Below, piece after piece: positions 17,979-25,973 of a stretch of 64,000 nt of DNA (positions within the stretch are counted from its first letter, which is position 1; every line of letters starts with the position of its first letter). The translations under genes were made by a program, and so were the position numbers. This stretch comes from Halomonas beimenensis. Its GTDB lineage: Bacteria > Pseudomonadota > Gammaproteobacteria > Pseudomonadales > Halomonadaceae. Below the pieces are notes generated by a model that made no database searches, was not told where the DNA came from, and worked only from the letters and a program-made list of their open reading frames with translations. The DNA lies in NCBI RefSeq assembly GCF_002549795.1, contig NZ_CP021435.1:2170001-2234000 (forward strand), written 5' to 3'.

Positions 17979-18411
17979 TCCTTACGGAACACCCGCCGGC
18001 GGCGGATGTTCCGGCTCACCCATTCGGCCTGTCCGTGTGTGCCGGGGCATTTCGCGCCCGCAACCTGCAGCTGTGGCAGGTGGTCTTCTCGCTGGGGCGC
18101 CCCGGTCGCTACGACGCCCCGCGCTGATCCTTGCGGAACACTCGCCGGCGGCGGATGTTCCGACTCACCATTCGGCCTGTCCGTGTGTGCCGGGGCATTT
18201 CGCGCCCGCAACCTGCAGCTGTGGCAGGTGGTCTTCTCGCTGGGGCGCCCCGGTCGCTACGACGCCCCGCGCTGATCCTTGCGGAACACTCGCCGGCGGC
18301 GGATGTTCCGACTCACCATTCGGCCTGTCCGTGTGTGCCGGGGCGTTTCGGGCCCGCAACCTGCAGCTGTGGCAGGTGGTCTTCTCGCTGGGGCGCCCCG
18401 GTCGCTACGAT
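17880..18411 (+). repeat. 148-bp tandem repeats carrying the cfa 3' end
   Basis: Four copies start at 17880 (inside cfa), 18029, 18177 and 18325; spacing is 149, 148, 148 bp, and the fourth is partial. Each copy holds the last 33 codons of cfa (LSVCAGAFRARNLQLW to RYDAPR-stop). In the extra copies these are followed by a dyad (CGGAACA with TGTTCCG around a GC-rich core). Copies 2 and 3 are nearly identical. Against copy 1 they show seven differences over the coding part, all synonymous. Copy 4 departs after CGCTACGA and reads DVPGGSG-stop. The copies lack their own start codons and ribosome sites, so I do not call them genes. Confidence 0.93.
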
Positions 18412-18443
18412 GTTCCGGGCGGATCCGGGTAAAGCATGCCACG

Positions 18444-18468
18444 GCGCCTTCCGGTCCCCCACCGGCGC
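18444..18468 (+). terminator. Probable terminator after the cfa repeat array
   Basis: CCGGT/ACCGG inner stem extended by GCG/CGC around a 4-base bulge, followed by TTGCTTCATTCTTCATTCTT. It lies just past the copy 4 stop codon (TAA at 18430), which suggests it was the original cfa terminator before the duplications. The remaining sequence to 18720 is moderately AT-richer and should hold the promoter of the cyclase gene; I could not define it. Confidence 0.45.
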
Positions 18469-18720
18469 TTGCTTCATTCTTCATTCTTCGCTCCCCACGG
18501 CACGCCTAAGTAAAACTTGTCGGCAATGGTGGCAAACGTCGAGCAATCACCTACAAAGCATCGGCGATCTCCTACAACCGATGGTTAGTGCCAGCGCTTC
18601 GCGCCGAGTGTATGATAAGCCGCTTAACAAGAAGAACGCCTGATATTCCCCAGGCCCCATGGCAGCACGCCAACGATAACGAACTTACCTGTACGCAGCA
18701 GGAACCAGAAGGGAAATCTC

Positions 18721-19638
18721 ATGCCGCCCATCGAAGTCATGCCGAGCAGGGAACGGCTCGACCCGGTGAAGGTCCTCGAACTGGCCGAACAACTTCCTGG
18801 CCTGATCTTCCAGCTTCACCGCCGAGACGACGGTCATCTGCATTTCCCTCACCTGATGGGCAGCGGCACCCGGTTGCTGGACCTGGAGCCCGAGCTCCTG
18901 GCCCGGGATGCCCGCCCCGCCCTCGAGCGGCTCCACGACGCGGACTACCCCCGGCTGATGGCGGCGATCGAGCGCTCGGTTCGCTGGTGCACGCCTATCA
19001 TCACCAAGTTTCGTCTGCTGCTGCCCGGCGATATCTGCCGCTGGATCGCGGTCCGGGCGCAACCGGAACGCGTGGATGACGGCGTGCTCTGGCATGGCAT
19101 GATGCTCGACATCAGCGAGCAGGTCGCCGAAGAGGAACGCCTGCGGGCCCTCTCCGACAGCGATGCCCTCACCGGCCTCGCCAATCGCCGCAAGCTCCTC
19201 AAGCGCCTGGACGAGGAGATCTCGCTCAGCAACCGCCATGCCACGCCGCTGTCGCTGATGATGCTCGATCTGGACCACTTCAAGGCGATCAACGACACTT
19301 GGGGGCACCTGAAGGGGGACGAGGTCCTCGAGTCCCTGGCCAGTTGCTGCCGTGCCCTGCTGCGCGAGGAAGACCTGCTGGCGCGGCTGGGCGGCGAGGA
19401 GTTCGCCCTGGTGCTGCCCCTGACCCCGCGGACCAATGCCGAGCGCCTGGCCGAGCGGCTGCGCCGCTGCGTCGCCGAGCACGATTTCGGCCAGATGGGG
19501 GCGGGCCGCGTCACCGTCAGCATCGGCATCGCCGAACACCGGGTCGGCGATTCCCGGGAGATCCTCCTGCAGCGCGCCGACCGCAGCCTCTACCAGGCCA
19601 AGCACCGGGGCCGCAACCGGGTCGAGGCAAGCGGCTGA
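18721..19638 (+). CDS. PAS-GGDEF diguanylate cyclase
   Basis: Cytoplasmic diguanylate cyclase, 305 aa, making c-di-GMP from two GTP. N-terminal PAS-like sensor (residues about 15-140; FRLLLPGDICRWIAVRAQPE). It is linked by the usual DALTGLANRRKLLKRLDEE segment to the GGDEF domain. The active site is ARLGGEEF, with the substrate-side LDLDHFKAINDTWGH. A RxxD inhibitory site (REED) sits five residues before GGEEF, so product inhibition is predicted. No TM segments are evident. Convergent with jetD: its stop is 8 bases from the restored jetD stop. Confidence 0.92.
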   Translation: MPPIEVMPSRERLDPVKVLELAEQLPGLIFQLHRRDDGHLHFPHLMGSGTRLLDLEPELLARDARPALERLHDADYPRLMAAIERSVRWCTPIITKFRLLLPGDICRWIAVRAQPERVDDGVLWHGMMLDISEQVAEEERLRALSDSDALTGLANRRKLLKRLDEEISLSNRHATPLSLMMLDLDHFKAINDTWGHLKGDEVLESLASCCRALLREEDLLARLGGEEFALVLPLTPRTNAERLAERLRRCVAEHDFGQMGAGRVTVSIGIAEHRVGDSREILLQRADRSLYQAKHRGRNRVEASG

Positions 19639-20729
19639 GGCCGCCTCACTCGGCCTCGAGAGCGGCCAGCCAGCGTGCCTCGAGAGCCTGGTCCAGAGGC
19701 TCGCCGGCCCGCTCGAGCACGCGGGCATCCTCCAGCCATTCCTGATCGAGCCCTCTCGCCCCGTCGGCGCTGCCCCGCTGCCCCTCCTTGCCGGTCAGGC
19801 GATGCAGAGGGTGGCCCCCCCTCGGCCTCCAGCCCCTCCGCCATGGGCGCCATCAGGGCCGACAGGCACAGCCGGGGCAGGCGACGCTTGAGCGCGCGGT
19901 AGAGGCGTAGCCCTTCGGGATCGAGATCCCCCCAATAGGTCTGGGACGGCAGCGACAGCAGCCTGGCCAGGCCCTGTCGGGGCGGGCGTTCTCCCACAAG
20001 CCTCACCCGGTCGACGTCGGCCAGGGCCTCGCCCAGGGCAAGCCCGTAACCGAAGCCGCAGACCAGAGCCAGACGATCCCCCACCCCGAGGCGGCGGGCC
20101 TGCTCGAAGCTCTGGGGATTCTCGATCAACAGCAGGCCCTGCGGGACCTCGGGCGCCTCGGCGAGCAGCCAGGTGGGCATGGGCCGAAAGTCCCGGGGCT
20201 CGATGCCGAAGGCGCGGACCAGCTCGGCGGGCAACGCCTGAAGCAGCTTGGCGCTGCCCAGCAGGTAGCGGGCGCTGGCCCGATAGGCTCCCAGATCATA
20301 GGCGGCGGGGAGGTCGGCGGCGAGACGTCGCAGGCCCTCGACGAGGCGGCACTGGTCATCGAGGGACCAGTCCGCCAGGCCGGCCTCCCGGGCCCGCGAC
20401 CAGGCGACGGCCAGGTCGCCCTCCAGGCCCAGGGCGGCATCCGGCCGCGGCAGGCTCTGGATCAGGCGATGCCGCTCGCCCTCCGAGAGCCCCATCCGTA
20501 CCGACAGCCGGTGGTCCAGGGCCGCCGGGGCATCGAGCACGCCCTGGTGGCGGAGGACGGCCAGCGCCTGCCAGGCGGCCAGCTCCGAGTCGCAGACACC
20601 GCGGCGTTTCAGGTCCCGCACCAGGGTATCGCTGCGCCAGCGCTTGCCCCCCTGGCGCAGGAAATGACGACTCCAATCCGCCTCCAGCCAGGCACGGACG
20701 GCGCGAACCGCGTCATGCTCCCCGTTCAT
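19590..20729 (-). CDS. jetD: Wadjet nuclease subunit JetD, frameshifted near the C-terminus
   Basis: Toprim-domain nuclease (DUF3322 + DUF2220) that cuts plasmid DNA selected by the JetABC SMC motor. Catalytic residues are intact: Glu203 in LLIENPQSF, and Asp268/Asp270 in YWGDLDPEGL. After residue 305 a 7-G run (19815-19821) shifts the frame. The raw reading frame continues to 19590 and overlaps the cyclase gene. Removing one G restores a 360-aa protein containing GLDQEWLEDARVL and ending at 19646, just clear of the cyclase stop. So the single G insertion is either a real mutation, a variable tract or a sequencing error. The start overlaps the jetC stop (ATGA). Confidence 0.85.
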   Translation of the reverse strand: MNGEHDAVRAVRAWLEADWSRHFLRQGGKRWRSDTLVRDLKRRGVCDSELAAWQALAVLRHQGVLDAPAALDHRLSVRMGLSEGERHRLIQSLPRPDAALGLEGDLAVAWSRAREAGLADWSLDDQCRLVEGLRRLAADLPAAYDLGAYRASARYLLGSAKLLQALPAELVRAFGIEPRDFRPMPTWLLAEAPEVPQGLLLIENPQSFEQARRLGVGDRLALVCGFGYGLALGEALADVDRVRLVGERPPRQGLARLLSLPSQTYWGDLDPEGLRLYRALKRRLPRLCLSALMAPMAEGLEAEGGPPSASPDRQGGAAGQRRRGERARSGMAGGCPRARAGRRASGPGSRGTLAGRSRGRVRRPQPLASTRLRPRCLAW

Positions 20730-23700
20730 GTGGCAGGCGCCGTGACATGGATGCCGAACAGGCTGGCCTCGCCGCTGGCGCGCCCCAGCGACTCCGGCGT
20801 CGTGGCATGGCCGTCGCGGACCATGACATGCCCGCCCTGCCCCTGGGCGCCGCCGATCACGCTGCCGACCAGGTAAGTGGGGAAGATCTCGGCGTCGTTC
20901 TCATAGTTGGGGTTGTGGATCAGGCCGATCATCTGGAAGCGTCCTCGGGTGTTGCGCAACGACTCCAGGGAATCCTGGATCAGGCGACGGTGCGACAGCT
21001 TGGAGAAGAGGCCGTCGAGGAGGATCACGCTCTCGCGGCTGGCACGAGCCCGGCGCTTGTGGTGGCCGGGCAGTTCCCGCAGTTCCCGCTCGATGGCGAA
21101 CTCCGAGAGCTTGACCAGCCACATCAGCGAGACGGCCTCCCGCTGGCCCTCCGACATGGCCTCGTTGAGCGAGAATAACCGGCCGTGAGGACGAATGGCA
21201 TCGTGCTTGAGGCGGATGGCGACATCATGGAAGAGCCCCCGGTAGATGCGCCGGCGGATCTGGCCGAGCAGCTCCTCATCCCGCCGGCCGGTCTCGGCCT
21301 CGCCCAGTCCGCCGTCGCGCTCGGCCCGGCGACGCAACGCCGCCTGATGCTCGTCGATCTCGGCCAGCAGCACCTGGATCAGTTCGCGCAGGCGCTCGCC
21401 GCCGACCAGGGACGCCTTGACCTCGAAATAGGCCCCGCCCTCGCCGCTGCGGCGGGCGACCCGCTTGAGAATGTCCAGATTGCCGGCGGCGTCGCCGATG
21501 ATGGAGCTCAGCCGCTCCACCAGGGTGCCTTCGATCTGCTCCCGGGAGGCCTGCAGCCGGCCCACCCGCCCGCGGTGCTCCTCCAGCTGTGCCTGCAGCT
21601 GGGCGTGCAACCCGGCCAGGTCGGTCAGGGCCGCCTCGGTGATGCCGTGCAGCGAGGCCAGCCGCGCCCGCTCGGTGTCGTTGAACAATCGACTCTGGGC
21701 CGCCTCCTCCAGGGCGCCGCCCAGTGCACGCTCGGCCTCCGCCACTCGCCTGGCCTGACGCTCGCGATCCCGGGCCCGCTCCCCCAGATTCAGTTCGCCC
21801 AGGGCATCCAGCAGGCTCTGCTGCACGGCCTCCAGCTCGGCGACCTCCCCCACCGGCCCCTGGCCGGCCAGGGCCTGCCAGCGGGCCAGGGCGTCGTCCC
21901 GGTCCTCGGCGCGGGGATCGTCCGGGGGCCAGCCGAAGGCGTCCGTCGCGGGGGCCGCCGGCACGAGCCGTTCCCGCCAGCCCTCGGGGAGTTGGCGCAG
22001 TGCCTCCAGCCAGGCGATGCCCAGCTGATCGACGCAGTGCAGGGCCGCCTGCTGCCGAGACAGGCGGTCCTGAACCTCGCGGCGCTCCCTCTCCTTGGCC
22101 TTGCGGGCTTCCCGTGCCTCCTTCAGGTCGCGCTTGCAGCGAGCCAGGTCTCGCTCCAGGACCCGGCCTCCACCGCCGGCATCGCGGACCTCCAGATAGG
22201 CCCGGATCCGCTCGAAGTCGAAATCGGCCCGCCGGCTGGCCCGGGCCAGATCCTGCTCGAGTTCCAGGCGCCTTGCCTCGGCCCCGGCCATGAAGGCCGG
22301 GCCGTCCTGGCGCTCGAAGTCCGCCAGGGACCGCAGCCGCGCTCGCTCCCCGTCCGCGAAGAGGCCGGCCAGCCCGGCCTCCAGCGCCTCCAGGCGACGG
22401 CGGGCGGCCTCCCGGGCCTCGGCCTGCCGGTCACGCCGGGCCTCGACCTCGGCCAGGGCCTCCTCCAGCACCGCCAGCCGCTCGTCCAGCTCCGCCAGCC
22501 GCTCGGCGCCGCCGGCAGCGGCGAAGCGCTCGGCGGCCAGCCAGGTCTCGCCATGCAGCGCCAGTTCCCGGGCCAGTCGGTCACGCAACGGCTGCAGCTC
22601 CTCCAGCCGCCGGCTCGCCGCCTCCGCGGCCGCCTTCGCCTCCCGCAGGGCCATCTCGCCGCCCTCCTGAAGGAAACGCTGGAAGTCGTCGATGCAGGCC
22701 AGCGCCGCCTCGGAAAGCCGCGGCGCCAGGGCCTCACGCCGGGCATCGTTCGCCTCCCGGGCCTCGGCGAGGGCCTCGAGGGCACCTTCCACCTGCGATT
22801 CCTCGGCCTCTCGGGCCTGGAGGGCCAGGGCATGCCACTCGCCATGGGGATCCAGGCGGGCGCACTCCTCGGCCAGCGCCTCCCGGCATGCGCGATCCGC
22901 AGCCAGGCGCCGCGTCGTGGCCTCGCGCAGGGCGTCCAGGTGGCGCGGATCCAGGGCGGCCTTCACCGCCAGGGTCTCCACCCCCTGGATCGCCCCCAGG
23001 GGCGACTCTCCCGATGCCAGCCGTTCGGCCAGGCGCTCGCCCTCGAGCACCGGCACCGTCAGTCCGGCCTCGACCAGGCGCTCGGCGGCCTCCCTGGCCG
23101 GCCCGCTCCCGTCCACGACCGGGGCGAAGAGCAGCCCGGCGGCCTGGGACAACCAGGCACGCCGGGCCGGCTCGTCCCGGACCGGATCGTTGAGCACCTC
23201 GTGCAAGGGCCGCCAGGGGATCCCGGCCGCGTCCAGATGCCCATGGGCCTCGGCCTCGGCGACTCGGCGTTCCAGGGGGTCGCCGCCCAGGCGCTCGAGA
23301 TAGCGTTCGCGCCCTGCGATCGCCGCTTCGAGCTGCTCGGCCTCGCTGAGCAGCCGTGGATAGCGGCGCTTGGCATCGGCCAGCCAGTCGGCCGGGGCCA
23401 AATCGCTGCGCTCGGCGAAGTCGAGCCGGGCCTGGTGCAGGTCCCGCAACCGGCTCTCCTCGGCATCGAGACGATGGGCCTCGTCGTCCAGGCGCCGCGC
23501 CTCGGCGTGCAGGCGGTCGCGCAGGTGGACCGGCTCGTCATCGCCGTGCAGCTCGCGATAGCGCTCGGCGGCCTCGGCCAGGGGCGCGAGGCGGGCCCGA
23601 CGCTGTTCCGCCTCCTCCCGGGCCCGCATCGACTCCCGGCACGCCTCGTCGAGGTCGGCCAAGCCGGCCTTGCGGGCCGCCCAGAAGCCGGACGCCTCGG

Positions 23701-25597
23701 CATCCGGCCAGCCGCGGCGAAAGGCCTCCCAGGGCCCCTGAGCCTGGGCCAGGGGGCCACGCTCGCCGGTCAGGCGCTGTCGCTCGCCGTCGAGGCGCGC
23801 CGCCTCGTCCCGGTCGGCCTCGAGTCGTTCGTCCGCGGCGTCCCGTTCGGCTCGGACGGCTTCCCGATCGGCCTCCAGGGCCTCCTGGCGGGCGAGCTTC
23901 TCGTCGAGCAGCGCCGCCGGGTCGGTCCCGGGATGCTCGCGTCGAAAGGCGTCATGCCATTCGGCCACCCGGCCGAGTTCGCCGACCCGGGCACTGTGTT
24001 CGAGCAGCGCCCGGCGGGCCGCCTCGGCCTCGGCGGCACAGGTGTCCGCGGTGGCCAGCGGGTCCTCCAGCTCGGCCTCGTCGAAGAGGCCGTCGGCCAG
24101 CGCCTGGGTATAGAAGCTCTGGTTGTCGATGAAGTCCCGCTGGCGGGACTCGAGCCGCTCGCGCTCCCGGTCCAGGTGCTCGGCCCGCTCGTCCAGCGCC
24201 TCCAGGTCGCGGTCCAGCTCGTCCAGGAAGAGCCGGTCGGCGATCACCTCGTCGCGGAAGGGGTTGCCGTCCAGGGCCTCGAAGGCCTCGGCGCCCTCCT
24301 CCAGGGCGCGGATGGCGCGCTCCCGGTCGGTATCGTCGTCGAAGGCCAGGCTGCCGGCCAGCCAGTCCCGGGCGGCCTGGAAGCCGAGGTGACCGACCTC
24401 CCGGGCCCGGGGCCAGTCGGCCTCGGGCAGGTGCAGCACGCGGCGGTGACCGTCGAGGCGTATGCCCGCTTCGTCCAGGGCCCGGCGCAGGACGCGTTCG
24501 GAGCGACCGCAGAGCCGCGCCAGCAGCCGGACCGAGACCCGGGGACGGCCGGTGTCCCCGGCGCCCCAGGCGAAACCGGACACCACCTCGTCGTCGGCCT
24601 CGGAGGGCCGCGGCACCCCGGGCAGGCCCGCCAAGGCGCGGCCGCCGAGCAGTCGCTCGCCGGCGGCCAGGCCGCGATCGAGCTCGGCGAGATGCCGTCG
24701 CGCCTCGAGCAGCGCCTCGCCCTGGTCGGTGAGCGCGGCCAGGCGTTGCACCTTGTCGCCGCTGCGCCGCTGATCGGCCTCGGCTTCCTCCAGGCGATGG
24801 CGCAGCTCGGTGATGTTGGTGCCCGAGTTGAGGATGACCTCCTCGATCAGTTCCTCGCGCTCGTCGGTCTCGCCCCGGGTCGCCCCGGAGAGGATCTCCG
24901 GGGCCAGCACCTCGAAGAAGAAGGCCTGGTCGGCCTGCTCGCCGGCGCGGGGCCGGATGGCATTGAAGATCTGGCTCTTGTCGGCGCCGCCGTCCTTCTG
25001 GAAGGCGGCGAGCTGCGCCAGCTCGCGTCGCGAGACGTGGCTGCCCACCGCCTCCAGCCACTCCTCGCGATTGAGCGTCAGGCGCACCCCCCGCTCGGCC
25101 AGGGCCGCCTTGACGTCGCGATTGGCAAAGAGCGCCAGCTTGCCGTCGGCGGTATGGTGGTGCACCGGGACGTCCTCCAGCCGGCCGGTGTAGTGGTAGA
25201 AGGACAGGCCGCTGCCGTCGCAGTAGCCGTAGAAGCCGAACACGAAGGTCTCCCCGGCGACTTCCTCCCCGGCCGCCTCCAGCATGTCGTCCTGGCCGGC
25301 CCGCCCGCTGCGGGAGCGAAACTCCACGCGCAGGTGGCTCCAGCTGCGCCCCTCCCCGCCGACGCTGCTCGGCGAGCACTTGCGCCGCGTGCGGGTCAGC
25401 AGGGTCCGGTCCCGGGACAGCAGGCCGATCAGCGCCTCGGCCAGGGTGGTCCTGCCGAAGCCGTTCTCCATGCTGATGGCGCTGGACTGGCCACGCAGGT
25501 CCAGCAGCAGGTGACGCATCTTGGCCTCCCAGGGGGAGGCCACGTCGCCGTGCTTGTTGAGCAGGTTGGCCACCTCGATGCGGTTGATCACGCTCAT
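20726..25597 (-). CDS. jetC: Wadjet SMC-like ATPase JetC (very long)
   Basis: SMC/MukB-like ATPase of an anti-plasmid loop-extruding complex, 1623 aa. The N-terminal ATPase half has a P-loop NGFGRTT (residues 45-51) with Arg49 where Lys is expected. Long charged coiled coils surround a central globular hinge-like segment (about residues 820-860). The signature MSEGQREA is near 1481-1488. The Walker B reads VILLDGLFSKLS, with Gly where the catalytic Glu normally follows Asp. An extra helix-turn-helix-like module lies at about 352-395. The size exceeds the roughly 1100 aa I recall for type I JetC. Start at 25597: upstream reading is repeat-derived. Confidence 0.85.
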   Translation of the reverse strand: MSVINRIEVANLLNKHGDVASPWEAKMRHLLLDLRGQSSAISMENGFGRTTLAEALIGLLSRDRTLLTRTRRKCSPSSVGGEGRSWSHLRVEFRSRSGRAGQDDMLEAAGEEVAGETFVFGFYGYCDGSGLSFYHYTGRLEDVPVHHHTADGKLALFANRDVKAALAERGVRLTLNREEWLEAVGSHVSRRELAQLAAFQKDGGADKSQIFNAIRPRAGEQADQAFFFEVLAPEILSGATRGETDEREELIEEVILNSGTNITELRHRLEEAEADQRRSGDKVQRLAALTDQGEALLEARRHLAELDRGLAAGERLLGGRALAGLPGVPRPSEADDEVVSGFAWGAGDTGRPRVSVRLLARLCGRSERVLRRALDEAGIRLDGHRRVLHLPEADWPRAREVGHLGFQAARDWLAGSLAFDDDTDRERAIRALEEGAEAFEALDGNPFRDEVIADRLFLDELDRDLEALDERAEHLDRERERLESRQRDFIDNQSFYTQALADGLFDEAELEDPLATADTCAAEAEAARRALLEHSARVGELGRVAEWHDAFRREHPGTDPAALLDEKLARQEALEADREAVRAERDAADERLEADRDEAARLDGERQRLTGERGPLAQAQGPWEAFRRGWPDAEASGFWAARKAGLADLDEACRESMRAREEAEQRRARLAPLAEAAERYRELHGDDEPVHLRDRLHAEARRLDDEAHRLDAEESRLRDLHQARLDFAERSDLAPADWLADAKRRYPRLLSEAEQLEAAIAGRERYLERLGGDPLERRVAEAEAHGHLDAAGIPWRPLHEVLNDPVRDEPARRAWLSQAAGLLFAPVVDGSGPAREAAERLVEAGLTVPVLEGERLAERLASGESPLGAIQGVETLAVKAALDPRHLDALREATTRRLAADRACREALAEECARLDPHGEWHALALQAREAEESQVEGALEALAEAREANDARREALAPRLSEAALACIDDFQRFLQEGGEMALREAKAAAEAASRRLEELQPLRDRLARELALHGETWLAAERFAAAGGAERLAELDERLAVLEEALAEVEARRDRQAEAREAARRRLEALEAGLAGLFADGERARLRSLADFERQDGPAFMAGAEARRLELEQDLARASRRADFDFERIRAYLEVRDAGGGGRVLERDLARCKRDLKEAREARKAKERERREVQDRLSRQQAALHCVDQLGIAWLEALRQLPEGWRERLVPAAPATDAFGWPPDDPRAEDRDDALARWQALAGQGPVGEVAELEAVQQSLLDALGELNLGERARDRERQARRVAEAERALGGALEEAAQSRLFNDTERARLASLHGITEAALTDLAGLHAQLQAQLEEHRGRVGRLQASREQIEGTLVERLSSIIGDAAGNLDILKRVARRSGEGGAYFEVKASLVGGERLRELIQVLLAEIDEHQAALRRRAERDGGLGEAETGRRDEELLGQIRRRIYRGLFHDVAIRLKHDAIRPHGRLFSLNEAMSEGQREAVSLMWLVKLSEFAIERELRELPGHHKRRARASRESVILLDGLFSKLSHRRLIQDSLESLRNTRGRFQMIGLIHNPNYENDAEIFPTYLVGSVIGGAQGQGGHVMVRDGHATTPESLGRASGEASLFGIHVTAPAT

Positions 25598-25973
25598 GCC
25601 CGACCCTCCTCGGCGCGCGCCTCGGCCAGGGAGCTCTCTCGGCCGAAGCCGTTCTCCATGCTGATGGCGCTGGACTGGCCACGCAGGTCCAGCAGCAGGT
25701 GACGCATCTTGGCCTCCCAGGGGGAGGCCACGTCGCCGTGCTTGTTGAGCAGGTTGGCCACCTCGATGCGGTTGATCACGCTCATGCCCGACCCTCCTCG
25801 GCGCGCGCCTCGGCCAGGGCGCTCTCTCGGCCGAAGCCGTTCTCCATGCTGATGGCGCTGGACTGGCCACGCAGGTCCAGCAGCAGGTGACGCATCCTGG
25901 CCTCCCAGGGGGAGGCCACGTCGCCGTGCTTGTTGAGCAGGTTGGCCACCTCGATGCGGTGGATCACGCTCAT
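25598..25973 (-). repeat. Two extra 188-bp copies of the jetB-tail/jetC-head junction
   Basis: Tandem copies begin at ATGs 25973 and 25785, exactly 188 bp apart and 188 bp before the true jetC ATG at 25597. Each encodes a 63-aa mini-ORF (25782-25973 and 25594-25785): the first 49 residues of JetC through NGFGR, then about 14 residues including LAEARAEEGRA, then TGA overlapping the next ATG. The two copies differ at a few bases (His/Asn at residue 5, Arg/Lys at 27, Ala/Ser near the end). The 14-residue tail resembles the C-terminus of JetB (ALAEG near its end), so the unit looks like a duplicated jetB-jetC junction. The mini-ORFs could be translated by coupling. Confidence 0.93.

Noticed and set aside
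17890..18643. Several open frames running through the cfa repeat array
   Set aside because: They are shifted readings of the repeated cfa tail (SLRRPAL-type low-complexity) and have no start signals of their own.
21185..25702. 1505-codon open frame on the plus strand opposite jetC
   Set aside because: It lies wholly antisense to jetC, is Gln/Gly/Leu/Arg-rich without domains, and similar long antisense frames occur opposite most genes here. It is a product of high GC at third codon positions.
25598..25870. JetC extended upstream to 25870
   Set aside because: The extension is an out-of-phase reading of the duplicated jetC head copies; the sequence MSVINRIEVANLLN at 25597 is the true N-terminus.
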